64,000 nucleotides of DNA, taken from positions 28,058 to 92,057 of the forward strand of contig CANBTT010000004.1 in assembly GCA_947372465.1 (NCBI GenBank), in the 5' to 3' direction. The number at the start of each line of letters is the position of its first letter. The stretch's first letter is position 1. Made by a program: the position numbers and the translations under genes. Shown piece by piece: positions 1-9,345 of this stretch. This DNA is from Burkholderiales bacterium. Lineage in GTDB: Bacteria; Pseudomonadota; Gammaproteobacteria; Burkholderiales; Burkholderiaceae_C. The notes below the pieces were generated by a model, which worked only from the letters and a program-made list of their open reading frames with translations, was not told the DNA's origin and ran no database searches.

Positions 1-367
1 AGACTTTGAAGCGGCCCGTGACGGGTTTGTACACCGCTTGCTCAATGAGGTTTTGAACCTCCTCTACCCCGCGATTGGAGGCCGCATCAAGCTCTGTGTA
101 GTCAACAAAACGACCCATGTCAATGGCCATGCAGTTATCACAAACACCACAAGGAAGCGCAGTGATGCCTATCTCACAATTCAACGACTTTGCCAAAATT
201 CTCGAAACCGTGGTCTTACCAACACCCCTGGTGCCCGTGAAGAGGTAGGCATGGTGCAAGCGCTGTTGGGTCAATGCGTTCGTCAATGCTTGCACCACAT
301 GCGGCTGCCCCACCAATTCGGTGAAGTTCTTTGGGCGATACTTTCTGGCCAAGACAAGGTAAGACAT
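1..367 (-). CDS. dnaX: DNA polymerase III subunit gamma/tau, N-terminal part (gene runs off the left edge)
   Basis: Reverse complement from ATG at 367 reads MSYLVLARKYRPKNFTELVGQPHVVQALTNALTQQRLHHAYLFTGTRGVGKTTVSRILAKSLNCE..., the classic DnaX N-terminus with Walker A. Absent from the ORF track because the stop lies outside the window. Confidence 0.95.
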   Translation of the reverse strand, partial: MSYLVLARKYRPKNFTELVGQPHVVQALTNALTQQRLHHAYLFTGTRGVGKTTVSRILAKSLNCEIGITALPCGVCDNCMAIDMGRFVDYTELDAASNRGVEEVQNLIEQAVYKPVTGRFKV

Positions 368-504
368 GGCGTCATTCTAAAGGGTCAAAACAGCAAAAGT
401 CTGGCATTTCCTCGCCCACATATAAATATTCAACGAGCCCCTTTCCCCCACCCAGCGCCAAGCGACTTCAAACCGAGCACACAAAAACCCGTACAATAGA
501 CCCC

Positions 505-598
505 GACGGGCCTTCCCGCATGGCGAAGCGGCCAACCGGGTCAGGTGGGGAACCAAGCAGCCCTAACTGTGGAGTCAGTGCCGGGGTCAAGGCTCGTC
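505..598 (+). ncRNA. ffs: 4.5S signal recognition particle RNA (small bacterial type)
   Basis: Contains the SRP domain-IV signature GGTCAGGTGGGGAACCAAGCAGCC. Ends pair (GACGGGCCTT with AAGGCTCGTC) and a T-rich stretch follows. Lies next to dnaX, as is common in betaproteobacteria. Confidence 0.92.
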
Positions 599-703
599 TT
601 TTATCACCTTCACCCTCTGCGCCTTTTGATGAAGGCGGTGCCTTTGATGCACCCATCTCTCAGCAATGCGCGGGTCACCCATTTCCAACCACCTACGGCC
701 ATC

Positions 704-1150
704 ATGAACATTGAGCGCATCGATCACATTGGGATCCGTGTCACTGAGCGCCAAAGAGCTTTGGACTTTTACGCGCTTTTGGGCTTTGAAGTCGCACTTG
801 AAGTGGACTTTGACGCGGTCCTTGTGCTGAAAAATGCAAAAGGCATCGAGCTCAATTTGATCGTCAATGGGGTAGACACCTTGGGCTCAAGAAACATCTT
901 GATGGATGTTGAACAAAAGCACCCAGGCATCACCCATGTTGCCTTTGCAGTCGAAGATATCTCAGCGTGTCGGGCTGATTTAACGGCAAAGGGCATTTTG
1001 ATCACGCAAGGCCCCGTGAGTTTTGGAGATGGTCATGTGTCCCTCTTTTTTCGAGACCCCGACAAAAACACCCTTGAGCTTAGAAGCCGACTCAAGCCAG
1101 GGGAAGAGGACCAGATTGAAGGTTTGAGCTTTTATGACCCAAAAGGCTAA
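704..1150 (+). CDS. VOC/glyoxalase-bleomycin resistance family protein
   Basis: MNIERIDHIGIRVTERQRALDFYALLGFE...GITHVAFAVEDI...VSLFFRDPDKNTLELRS; VOC fold motifs. Start moved to the ATG at 704 because the longer ORF would run through ffs. Confidence 0.88.
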   Translation: MNIERIDHIGIRVTERQRALDFYALLGFEVALEVDFDAVLVLKNAKGIELNLIVNGVDTLGSRNILMDVEQKHPGITHVAFAVEDISACRADLTAKGILITQGPVSFGDGHVSLFFRDPDKNTLELRSRLKPGEEDQIEGLSFYDPKG

Positions 1151-1187
1151 AGCCTGCTCTCATTGCATCTCGCTGGCTCGCTATTTC

Positions 1188-1679
1188 TCAGTGGTGCTGG
1201 TGATTGGCCCCATGCACCATGCCTGAACCCTCAGCCGTCGGGGCTTGTATCAGCACGGGCACTTTCAGCTCCATTTGTGTTTTTTTACCCGCTGCATCTT
1301 GAAAGGTCAAGCGCACATCAATTTGGCTGTTTTTTTCTAGCGTTTTTTTCAAATCCATGAGCATGATGTGGTACCCCCCTGGTTGAAGTTCAACCACGCT
1401 GCCAGCGCTCAAATCCAAGCCATTTGGCAAAGCCGTCATCTTCATCACATTGTTGTCCATGCTCATTTGGTGCACTTCACTGACCATGGCAACAGACGAG
1501 CTCACAGAAACAAGTTTTGTGCCCTGGGAGGCCTTCAAGCTCATGAAAACCCCCGTGGCATTTTGACCCTTCACACTTGCACGCGCCCAAGCATTGGAGA
1601 CAGTGACGTTTTGAGCGCTTGCCAAAGCACTCAAGGACAAAAAAGCTACGAACCAAGCGTATTTTTTTAAAAGTGTCAT
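1188..1679 (-). CDS. Periplasmic copper chaperone PCu(A)C family protein
   Basis: Signal peptide, then ...SVSSSVAMVSEVHQMSMDNNVMKMTAL...GYHIMLMDLKK; the H-x(n)-M / HIMLM PCuAC motif; His-rich C-terminus GANHQHH. Confidence 0.88.
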   Translation of the reverse strand: MTLLKKYAWFVAFLSLSALASAQNVTVSNAWARASVKGQNATGVFMSLKASQGTKLVSVSSSVAMVSEVHQMSMDNNVMKMTALPNGLDLSAGSVVELQPGGYHIMLMDLKKTLEKNSQIDVRLTFQDAAGKKTQMELKVPVLIQAPTAEGSGMVHGANHQHH

Positions 1680-1858
1680 GTTGCTTCCATCAAGAGTAAG
1701 AACTTGTATTGCTATGAAAACCCATTATCTCATAGGCCCCAGATCCTCAATGCGCACAGGCCAAAAGGGAAAACCTCAATGAAATCAAACCCAAATCACT
1801 TTTAAAATAAAAATCTCTTTCAAACACCATATTTGGTTCATTCGCCTCACCTCCTTCC

Positions 1859-4321
1859 ATGCACTTGCCAAAGCTTTCTAGCTCAGACCCTCGCCATCTT
1901 TTTCTTGTCTTGGCCCTTGCTGGCCAAAGCGCCCTTGCACAAAATGAGGTTGAAAGCATCGAAATCATCGCCAGCACTCCCACCCTTGGCGCGAGCACCA
2001 ACAAGAACACCCTCGCCTCCAACGTTCAGCTGGCCCTTGGGGATGACATTGAAAACACAGGCTCCCTCAATTTAGCCGATTTTTTAAAAAACAATTTCAC
2101 AAGCGTTCACATCAACGACAACCAAGGCAACCCCTTTCAAGTTGATTTGAATTACAGGGGCTACAGCGCTTCTCCCTTGCTGGGTACCCCACAAGGCCTT
2201 TCCGTGTATGTGGATGGCGTCAGAATGAACCAGCCCTTTGGTGACATCGTTCAGTGGGACTTGATTCCCAACTCAGCCATTAAAGACATCAGCCTCTTTG
2301 CCGGCTCCAATCCAGTGTTTGGCATGAACACCTTGGGAGGTGCGCTCAGCATTCACACGAAAGACGGCATGAGCTACCAAGGCACTGAAATCGAAACTGG
2401 CCTGGGCAGTTACAGAAGAAAAAGCTTTGAACTTGAACACGGCGCGAGGCACTCAAATGGACTGCACACTTATTTCAACTTCAAAGACTTCAAAGATGCA
2501 GGCTGGCGAGATCACTCCCCCTCAAGTGTTCAACAATTGTTTGGCAAAGTGGGCTGGCATGACCGATCGACCGATCTCAAGCTCTCATTGTCAACTTTCT
2601 CCTCCGCACTGACTGGCAACGGCTTGCAGCAACAAGAACTTCTCAATCAAAACTACGCCAGCGTCTTTACGCAGCCCGACCAAACCCAAAACAAGTCCTC
2701 CGTTTTGAACCTGGAGCTCAAACACGAGCTCAGTGATGACTGGTCCTTGTCAGGCAACACGTACCTCAGACACATCTTCAGCAGCACCTTCAACGGGGAC
2801 TTGAACGCCAACTCATTGGCTGAAAAAGTCTATGGCTTCAGCAGCGCAGAGGGCAACTGGCTTCTTGCAAACCAGCTTTTGAAGCCCGGTGGCTCAAACA
2901 ACCAAACGCCCAGTGCGCTAGGCACCGGTTTTCCAACGCTGCGATGCATCGCTCAAGCCGCACTGAACACCGAACCCAATGAAAAATGCGACGCGTTGAT
3001 CAATCGCACACAAACGCAACAAAAAAGCCTGGGCCTGAACGCTCAATTGAACAGCAGCGCTGAGCGATTTGGGCTGCCCAACCGCTTGAGTGTGGGCATC
3101 GCCCTTGACCTGTCTGAGTCAACCTTTCTTCAGCAAACACAGTTTGCTTACCTCACCCCTGAGCGCTCAGTGATCGGGGTGAATGCCTTTGCCGATGGGT
3201 CGCAGAACTCAGAAACAGCCTTTGATCAACGCGTTCAACTCAAAGGTCAATCCCTGCGCACCAACCTTTTTGCCATGGACACGCTAACATTTGCCGCACA
3301 AAAAACCCATTTGAGTGCAGCAGCCATGTGGACGCACACCCGCATTGACAACACGGATTTGCTCTTTCCTTATGCCAACACATACTCCCCAATGGCGCTT
3401 CAAGGAGGACTGCAAAGAGGCAGTTTGTCGGGCGCCAGCACCTACCAGCGCTTGAACCCCGCACTTGGCTTGTCATACACACCAAGTCCCCTCTTCAATC
3501 CCTTTATGGGTTACAGCGAGAGCTCTCGCGCTCCGACGTCCATTGAACTGGGTTGCGCCGACCCAAGCTACGACTGCCGACTGCCCAACTCCATGTCTGG
3601 AGATCCACCCCTCAAACAAGTGGTCACCAAAACTTGGGAGCTTGGTGTGCGAGGCAAGAGAGATGACAGCACCCTTCAATGGAATGGAGCCTTCTTTATG
3701 GCTCAAAATAATGATGATATTTTGTTCGTCTCAAGCAGCACCAATGCGGGATCTGGTTACTTCAAAAACTTTGGGCAAACCAAACGACAAGGTTTTGAGA
3801 TGAGCATCCAGGGCAAAAACAAAGCGTTCACTTTCGGACTCAATTTCACAAGCTTCAAAGCGAGCTACGAAACCTCCGAGTCCATTGTGAGCAGTTTGAA
3901 CCCACAAGCCAATGCGCAAGGACACATCAACATTGCGCCTGGCAATGCCATTCCCCTGATGCCGTCCCATTTGCTCAACGCTCGAGCGGGCTATGCTTTT
4001 TCATCCAACTTCAAATCGGGTTTGAGTCTCTCCGCCGTGGACTCAAGCTTCATGAGGGGCAATGAAAACAACCTCCCCTCAGCCAAAGTTCCCGGTTACG
4101 CTGTCTTCAACTGGAACGGCGCATACAAACTGAGTGAAGATGTGTCACTTTTTGCAAACATCTCAAATTTGTTTGACAAAAAGTTCAGCACCTCTGGCGC
4201 CATTGGGAGCAATGCCTTTTCAAGCAGCGGCAGTTACAACAACACCAACCTGGGCACTCTTTTTCAAGCGCCTGGTGCGCCCAGAATGTTCAATGTTCAC
4301 ATGCGCATGGAGTTGCACTGA
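1859..4321 (+). CDS. TonB-dependent outer-membrane receptor
   Basis: Signal peptide ending ALAQ; plug domain ...VDLNYRGYSASPLLGTPQGLSVYVDGVRMNQPFGDIVQWDLIP...FGMNTLGGALSIHTK; long beta-barrel with ELGVRGK and NISNLFDKKF motifs. Confidence 0.93.
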   Translation: MHLPKLSSSDPRHLFLVLALAGQSALAQNEVESIEIIASTPTLGASTNKNTLASNVQLALGDDIENTGSLNLADFLKNNFTSVHINDNQGNPFQVDLNYRGYSASPLLGTPQGLSVYVDGVRMNQPFGDIVQWDLIPNSAIKDISLFAGSNPVFGMNTLGGALSIHTKDGMSYQGTEIETGLGSYRRKSFELEHGARHSNGLHTYFNFKDFKDAGWRDHSPSSVQQLFGKVGWHDRSTDLKLSLSTFSSALTGNGLQQQELLNQNYASVFTQPDQTQNKSSVLNLELKHELSDDWSLSGNTYLRHIFSSTFNGDLNANSLAEKVYGFSSAEGNWLLANQLLKPGGSNNQTPSALGTGFPTLRCIAQAALNTEPNEKCDALINRTQTQQKSLGLNAQLNSSAERFGLPNRLSVGIALDLSESTFLQQTQFAYLTPERSVIGVNAFADGSQNSETAFDQRVQLKGQSLRTNLFAMDTLTFAAQKTHLSAAAMWTHTRIDNTDLLFPYANTYSPMALQGGLQRGSLSGASTYQRLNPALGLSYTPSPLFNPFMGYSESSRAPTSIELGCADPSYDCRLPNSMSGDPPLKQVVTKTWELGVRGKRDDSTLQWNGAFFMAQNNDDILFVSSSTNAGSGYFKNFGQTKRQGFEMSIQGKNKAFTFGLNFTSFKASYETSESIVSSLNPQANAQGHINIAPGNAIPLMPSHLLNARAGYAFSSNFKSGLSLSAVDSSFMRGNENNLPSAKVPGYAVFNWNGAYKLSEDVSLFANISNLFDKKFSTSGAIGSNAFSSSGSYNNTNLGTLFQAPGAPRMFNVHMRMELH

Positions 4322-4371
4322 AGACGCCCCTTGGCTTTTAGGCAGCCCACGGGATGGATGGATCCCCTTGT

Positions 4372-5043
4372 TTAAGAACCACTTGATTCGCTCAAAGCCT
4401 CTTTCATCGCATCCAAAAGGGTTTGTGGCTCTTGCGCACCTGAGACACCCAATTGAGCGTTCAGGATATAAAAAGGCACGCCATTGATCCCCAACGCTCG
4501 TGCGCCCTTTTCTCTCTCTTGCACAGCTTGGTGTGCGTGCGCATTGCCAAGCCCCTCCTCAATGGCCGCATCCGACATGCCCGTGCTTAGAGCAATCGAT
4601 CTCAAAACCTCTTTGCGGGTTAAATCCATCGAGTCTAAAAAATAAGCTTTGAACAAGGCCTCCACTAGGCTTGCTTGAGCTTGTGGGGATTGCGCTTGGG
4701 CAATCAGGCTGTGTGCGAGAAGGGTGTTGGGTTGGCGCTTTATTTGATCAAATTTAAAATCAATGCCGACCGATTGACCCACACCTGAGACCCGTTCATA
4801 AACAGACAGTGACCGGTCACCAAATTTCTCTTTCAAGTACTGCGTCCTCTCAATGCCCTCCAAAGGCAAATCGGGGTTCAATTGAAAGGCAGACCACCTC
4901 ACCAAAGGGGTGGGCTCAGAGGGAAACTGCTCTTTAAAAAGTGTCAATGCACTCTCCAAGCGCCTCTTTCCGATGTAGCACCAAGGGCAAACCACATCAG
5001 ATAAAACATCGATGATCAAAGGTGTTTTAACGGGTGTTGTCAT
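4372..5043 (-). CDS. DsbA-family oxidoreductase (FrnE-like)
   Basis: PLIIDVLSDVVCPWCYIGKRRLESAL...GINGVPFYILN; CPWC thioredoxin-fold motif and cis-Pro region. Confidence 0.88.
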   Translation of the reverse strand: MTTPVKTPLIIDVLSDVVCPWCYIGKRRLESALTLFKEQFPSEPTPLVRWSAFQLNPDLPLEGIERTQYLKEKFGDRSLSVYERVSGVGQSVGIDFKFDQIKRQPNTLLAHSLIAQAQSPQAQASLVEALFKAYFLDSMDLTRKEVLRSIALSTGMSDAAIEEGLGNAHAHQAVQEREKGARALGINGVPFYILNAQLGVSGAQEPQTLLDAMKEALSESSGS

Positions 5044-5186
5044 CTTGAGGTCCTTGTCTCTTTGAAAATATGAGGTTTATTTAACCACGAAGCGAGTGGG
5101 ATTTTTTAAGACTTGAACATTCCTTGCCCGTTTCTGTCAAAATAGAGCTTTTACTGAAATCATCTTCCCCCAGCTGAAAGATCAAA

Positions 5187-5519
5187 ATGGCCAACGAACT
5201 CATCAAGCACACCACAGATTCGACCTTTGAGGCCGACGTCCTTCAATCCAGTCAGCCTGTTTTGGTCGATTACTGGGCCGAATGGTGTGGCCCCTGCAAG
5301 ATGATTGCCCCCATCTTGGACGAAGTGGCGACAGGCTATGAAGGCAAACTTCAAATCGCCAAAATGAATGTCGATGAAAATCGCGAAATCCCAGCCAAAT
5401 TTGGTATTCGAGGCATTCCAACACTCATGCTTTTCAAAGATGGACAATTGGCCGCAACCAAAGTGGGCGCTTTGAGCAAAGCGCAATTGACCGCTTTCAT
5501 TGACCAACAGTTGGCTTAA
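5187..5519 (+). CDS. trxA: Thioredoxin 1
   Basis: [19 protein letters not shown]...[15 protein letters not shown]. Confidence 0.96.
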   Translation: MANELIKHTTDSTFEADVLQSSQPVLVDYWAEWCGPCKMIAPILDEVATGYEGKLQIAKMNVDENREIPAKFGIRGIPTLMLFKDGQLAATKVGALSKAQLTAFIDQQLA

Positions 5520-5544
5520 AACCATCCACTTGACACACCTCAAG

Positions 5545-5566
5545 AAGCACCTTCTAGGTGCTTTTT
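5545..5566 (+). terminator. Rho-independent terminator of trxA
   Basis: AAGCACC-TTCTA-GGTGCTT followed by TTT, shortly after the trxA stop. Confidence 0.85.
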
Positions 5567-5683
5567 ACATGGGATTTCATTGACAAAATGAGTACTTTTG
5601 ATTTCATTTAATCGAATCCATGTTGCTCATAGATGGCGCAGTTGGCACTTGCACCGGAGAACTTGACTTGATGCAGGGATGTG

Positions 5684-5712
5684 TTCACAAATTGTATTTT
5701 CTCTGACATAAT
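5684..5712 (+). promoter_or_regulatory. Candidate sigma70 promoter of rho
   Basis: TTCACA-N17-CATAAT (each box 5/6 to consensus), leaving a leader of about 115 nt before the rho ATG. Confidence 0.6.
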
Positions 5713-5833
5713 GTGCACCAGTGACAAGAGCAACCACAAGCTTGCATCATTAACCGGTCTCGAGCCCTCGGCTCATCGCGATTAGACCATTCCCCACAAA
5801 CCTTATCAACGAACTCCCACCTGGAGTCTCTTC

Positions 5834-7096
5834 ATGCATCTGAACGAACTCAAGGCACTGCATGTGTCTGAAGTACTCAAACAAGCCGAAGTCCTGGAAA
5901 TTGAAAACACAGGGCGCATGCGCAAACAAGAACTCATGTTTGCCATCATCAAAAAAAGAGCGCGCGCAGGCGAGCAAGTTTTTGCCGACGGCGTTCTTGA
6001 GATTTTGCCCGATGGATTTGGCTTTCTAAGAAGTCCCGACACCAGCTACACCGCCAGCACCGACGACATCTACATCAGTCCAAGCCAAGTTCGCCGCTTT
6101 AATCTTCACACGGGCGACATGATTGAAGGCGAGGTGAGAATCCCCAAAGACGGCGAACGGTATTTTGCCTTGACGAAACTCGACAAGGTCAATGGAGATC
6201 TGCCAGAGAACAATCGCCACAAGATCATGTTCGAGAACTTGACGCCCCTCTTTCCTAAAGAGCAAATGCGTCTAGAAAGAGACATCAAAGGCGAAGAAAA
6301 CATCACGGGCAGAATGATTGACATCATCGCTCCCATCGGAAAAGGGCAGCGAGCCCTCTTGGTCGCTCCCCCAAAGAGCGGCAAAACGGTCATGATGCAA
6401 CACATTGCGCATGCCATCACCGCCAACTATCCCGATTCACACATGATGGTCTTGCTCGTTGACGAACGACCCGAAGAGGTCACCGAGATGCAAAGAAGCG
6501 TCAAAGGTGAAGTCATTGCGTCCACCTTTGATGAGCCTGCAGCCCGACACGTTCACGTTGCGGAAATGGTGATCGAGCGCGCAAAACGTCTAACAGAACT
6601 CAAAAAAGACGTGGTGATCTTGCTCGACTCCATCACCCGCTTGGCACGCGCTTACAACAACGTCGTCCCCAGTTCAGGCAAAGTTCTCACAGGTGGCGTT
6701 GACGCCAATGCCTTGCAAAGACCCAAGCGCTTTTTTGGTGCGGCCAGAAACATTGAAGAAGGTGGCTCCCTCACCATCATCGCCACCGCACTGATCGACA
6801 CCGGCTCCAGAATGGATGAGGTGATCTTTGAAGAGTTCAAAGGCACGGGCAACTGTGAAATTCATTTGGACCGCCGTCTTTATGAAAAACGCGTCTTTCC
6901 AGCCATTCAGCTCAACCGCAGTGGTACCCGACGCGAAGAGCTTTTGCTCGCGCCAGAAATTCTGCAAAAAACTCGCATCTTGCGTCAATTCATCTACAAC
7001 ATGGACGAAATTGAGTCCATGGAGCTCATGCTTAAAAACATGCGCTCGACCAAGACCAACGTCGACTTCTTTGACCTCATGCGTCGAGGCGGTTAA
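5834..7096 (+). CDS. rho: Transcription termination factor Rho
   Basis: [41 protein letters not shown]...[21 protein letters not shown]...[14 protein letters not shown]...[12 protein letters not shown]. Confidence 0.98.
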   Translation: MHLNELKALHVSEVLKQAEVLEIENTGRMRKQELMFAIIKKRARAGEQVFADGVLEILPDGFGFLRSPDTSYTASTDDIYISPSQVRRFNLHTGDMIEGEVRIPKDGERYFALTKLDKVNGDLPENNRHKIMFENLTPLFPKEQMRLERDIKGEENITGRMIDIIAPIGKGQRALLVAPPKSGKTVMMQHIAHAITANYPDSHMMVLLVDERPEEVTEMQRSVKGEVIASTFDEPAARHVHVAEMVIERAKRLTELKKDVVILLDSITRLARAYNNVVPSSGKVLTGGVDANALQRPKRFFGAARNIEEGGSLTIIATALIDTGSRMDEVIFEEFKGTGNCEIHLDRRLYEKRVFPAIQLNRSGTRREELLLAPEILQKTRILRQFIYNMDEIESMELMLKNMRSTKTNVDFFDLMRRGG

Positions 7097-7126
7097 CCGT
7101 TTAGTTTTCAAATTGACGGTTTTCGG

Positions 7127-7153
7127 GCCCCTTTGTAACAACACAGGGGCTTT
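7127..7153 (+). terminator. Candidate terminator downstream of rho
   Basis: GCCCCT-N12-AGGGGC followed by TTT; weak U-tract. Confidence 0.5.
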
Positions 7154-7264
7154 CAAATCCTCCAAATTAGACCCTAGCAATACATTCCTGCTACAATAGC
7201 AGGCTTCACGGAAAGTGCGCCAGATTGGCTGACGTGGCTACCGGCTTTACTCAAGGATGAGAAC

Positions 7265-7522
7265 ATGAAAGAAGGCATTCACCCCAATTACCGCGAAGTT
7301 TGCTTCGTCGATTTGTCCAATGGCTTTAAGTTTGTTACCCGCTCATGCGCTAACACCAAAGAAACCATCAAAATGGACGACGGACGCGATTTGCCTTTGT
7401 ACAAATTGGACACATCAAGCGAGTCACATCCTTTTTACACAGGAACACAAAAATCTGTGGACAACATGGGTGGACGTGTTGAGCGCTTTAGAAACAAATA
7501 CGGCAAAACAGCAGCAAAATAA
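7265..7522 (+). CDS. rpmE: 50S ribosomal protein L31 type B
   Basis: [35 protein letters not shown]...[27 protein letters not shown]; type-B L31 without the CxxC zinc motif. Confidence 0.95.
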   Translation: MKEGIHPNYREVCFVDLSNGFKFVTRSCANTKETIKMDDGRDLPLYKLDTSSESHPFYTGTQKSVDNMGGRVERFRNKYGKTAAK

Positions 7523-7571
7523 TTGCTTATTGTTGACCGCTTCTGAACTGGATTGCATCTGGGTCAGCACC

Positions 7572-7607
7572 AAGGCAGCACGGGTTCCCGCGCTGCCTTT
7601 GTTTTTT
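7572..7607 (+). terminator. Rho-independent terminator of rpmE
   Basis: GGCAGCACGGG-TT-CCCGCGCTGCC stem followed by TTTGTTTTTT. Confidence 0.85.
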
Positions 7608-7650
7608 GGGATTCATCCTCCCGCCCCCTCTTTGTTAAGGTGCAATTGAC

Positions 7651-9342
7651 TTGAAACAACCAACGCCAGCAATTGTCAGCCAAGAGGCGGTTCGCCGCTT
7701 GCCCCGCTTGGCGCTGTATGTCTTTTGCATTGCCTATGTCATTCCAGGATTCTGGTTTCGCGAGGCGTGGAAATCAGTGGACCTCACGTCCCTGGGCTTT
7801 ATGTTGGAACTCGCGCACAACAAAAGCAATTGGTGGCACCCCACCGTCCTTGGACAAACACCCGAACTCGATGCCCTCCTGCCCTATTGGCTTGGTGCTT
7901 GGTCCATTCAATGGCTCACCCCATTTCTGTCCGCAGCGCAGGCCTCTCGCGTGCCCTTTATCGGCATGTGCTTCATCAGTCTTGGTGCCACGTGGTACGC
8001 TGTGTACGCACTGTGCAAAAGCCAACACGCTCAACCCGTGGCCTTTGCATTTGGCGGCGAGGCCAATCACAAAGATTATGCAAGGGCCCTGGCCGATGCC
8101 GCCCTCTTGGCCCTGATATCTTGCCTTGGATTGGCGCAACCCATGCATGAGGTCACCCCCATGCTGGCGCAATTCACCTTTATCACCATCGCATTTGCAG
8201 CCCTTGCAAGCTTGCCCTATCACACGCGTTTGAGCCTTTGTGTTTGGGGCGTGGGCTTGCTGGGTTTGAGTCTTTCAGGCGCACCGAGTTTGGCTCTCTT
8301 GTTTGGACTCATTGCATCCATCCTGTGCTTTTTTGATACTGAACTAGAAAGCCCCAAACAAAAGGCTCTTGCATTGCTTCTCATGGCCCTGTTGCTCGCT
8401 TACCTCACGCCAAGCACCATGTGGCACTGGCGAGTGCAGTGGCCAGAAATGAGCCTGACCCATTGGCACGGACAACTGCGACTGTGGCTGTGGTTCACTT
8501 GGCCCGCTTGGCCCTTGACCCTGTGGACGCTTTGGCGGTGGAGACACCACTGGATCGCGGCCAAACAAAGTCGACACCTCTTGATCCCACTGTGTTTTGG
8601 TACGCTCTGCGCTTTGAGCGCCATGCTCAGTGTGCCCCCAGAGCGTGTCTTGCTTTTGTCCTTGCCCTTCTTTGCAGCATTGGCCGCCTTTGCCCTGCCA
8701 ACCCTGCAAAGAAGCGTGAGCGCTTTGATTGACTGGTTCACCCTTCTTTTCTTCAGTGGTTGCGCCTTCATCATTTGGGTCGTTTGGTTGGCCATGCAAA
8801 CCGGTTGGCCACCACAACCGGCCGCAAACGTGGCCAGGTTACTGCCAGGCTTCTTGCCAAGCTTTGGTCCAACGGCCTTTGTCGTGGCGCTTTTAGCCAC
8901 CTTGACTTGGATTTGGCTCGTCAAGTGGAGAACGGGACAACACCGCTCGGCCATTTGGAAAAGCTTGGTCCTGCCTGCCGCTGGCGCTGCGCTTTGCTGG
9001 CTCTTGCTGATGTCTTTGTGGCTCCCGCTCTTGGACTACGCCAGAAGCTACGTGCCCATGATTCAAGAGGTGGAGAAAAGCATTCCCTCAAAAACGCTGT
9101 GCTTAAAAGACCTGAACGTGGCTCAGTTCACTGCTTTCAAAATTCAAAGCACCCTTGACGTTGAGCCCTTTGATACAGCTCAAAACTCAGCGTGTGAATG
9201 GGTGATCGCAGAAAGCGATCACAAAGGCCAAGCCAACCTTGCACCTGCGCTCAAAATTGAGGGGTTTGAATGGATCAAAACCATTCCCAGACCTTCAGAC
9301 GACAATCAAGAGATGGACCTCTTTAAAAAAATCAAACCCTAA
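7651..9342 (+). CDS. Polytopic membrane protein, GT-C/ArnT-like glycosyltransferase candidate (TTG start)
   Basis: Many hydrophobic segments with an N-terminal ...PGFWFREAWKSVDLTSLGFMLELAHNKSNWWHPTVLGQTPELDALLPYWLGAWSI, resembling GT39/PMT-type proteins. No decisive catalytic motif could be confirmed. Confidence 0.6.
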   Translation: MKQPTPAIVSQEAVRRLPRLALYVFCIAYVIPGFWFREAWKSVDLTSLGFMLELAHNKSNWWHPTVLGQTPELDALLPYWLGAWSIQWLTPFLSAAQASRVPFIGMCFISLGATWYAVYALCKSQHAQPVAFAFGGEANHKDYARALADAALLALISCLGLAQPMHEVTPMLAQFTFITIAFAALASLPYHTRLSLCVWGVGLLGLSLSGAPSLALLFGLIASILCFFDTELESPKQKALALLLMALLLAYLTPSTMWHWRVQWPEMSLTHWHGQLRLWLWFTWPAWPLTLWTLWRWRHHWIAAKQSRHLLIPLCFGTLCALSAMLSVPPERVLLLSLPFFAALAAFALPTLQRSVSALIDWFTLLFFSGCAFIIWVVWLAMQTGWPPQPAANVARLLPGFLPSFGPTAFVVALLATLTWIWLVKWRTGQHRSAIWKSLVLPAAGAALCWLLLMSLWLPLLDYARSYVPMIQEVEKSIPSKTLCLKDLNVAQFTAFKIQSTLDVEPFDTAQNSACEWVIAESDHKGQANLAPALKIEGFEWIKTIPRPSDDNQEMDLFKKIKP

Positions 9343-9345
9343 GCG

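Noticed and set aside
38-499. 153-aa plus-strand ORF at the left edge
   Set aside because: Antisense shadow of dnaX, whose minus-strand translation is an unmistakable DnaX N-terminus.
545-703. 5' extension of the VOC-protein ORF back to 545
   Set aside because: It would translate through the 3' half of the 4.5S RNA gene; homology-like sequence begins at the ATG at 704.
8344-8954. Long minus-strand ORFs (157 and 184 aa) within the membrane-protein gene
   Set aside because: Low-complexity antisense shadow ORFs of a hydrophobic plus-strand CDS; no recognisable domain.
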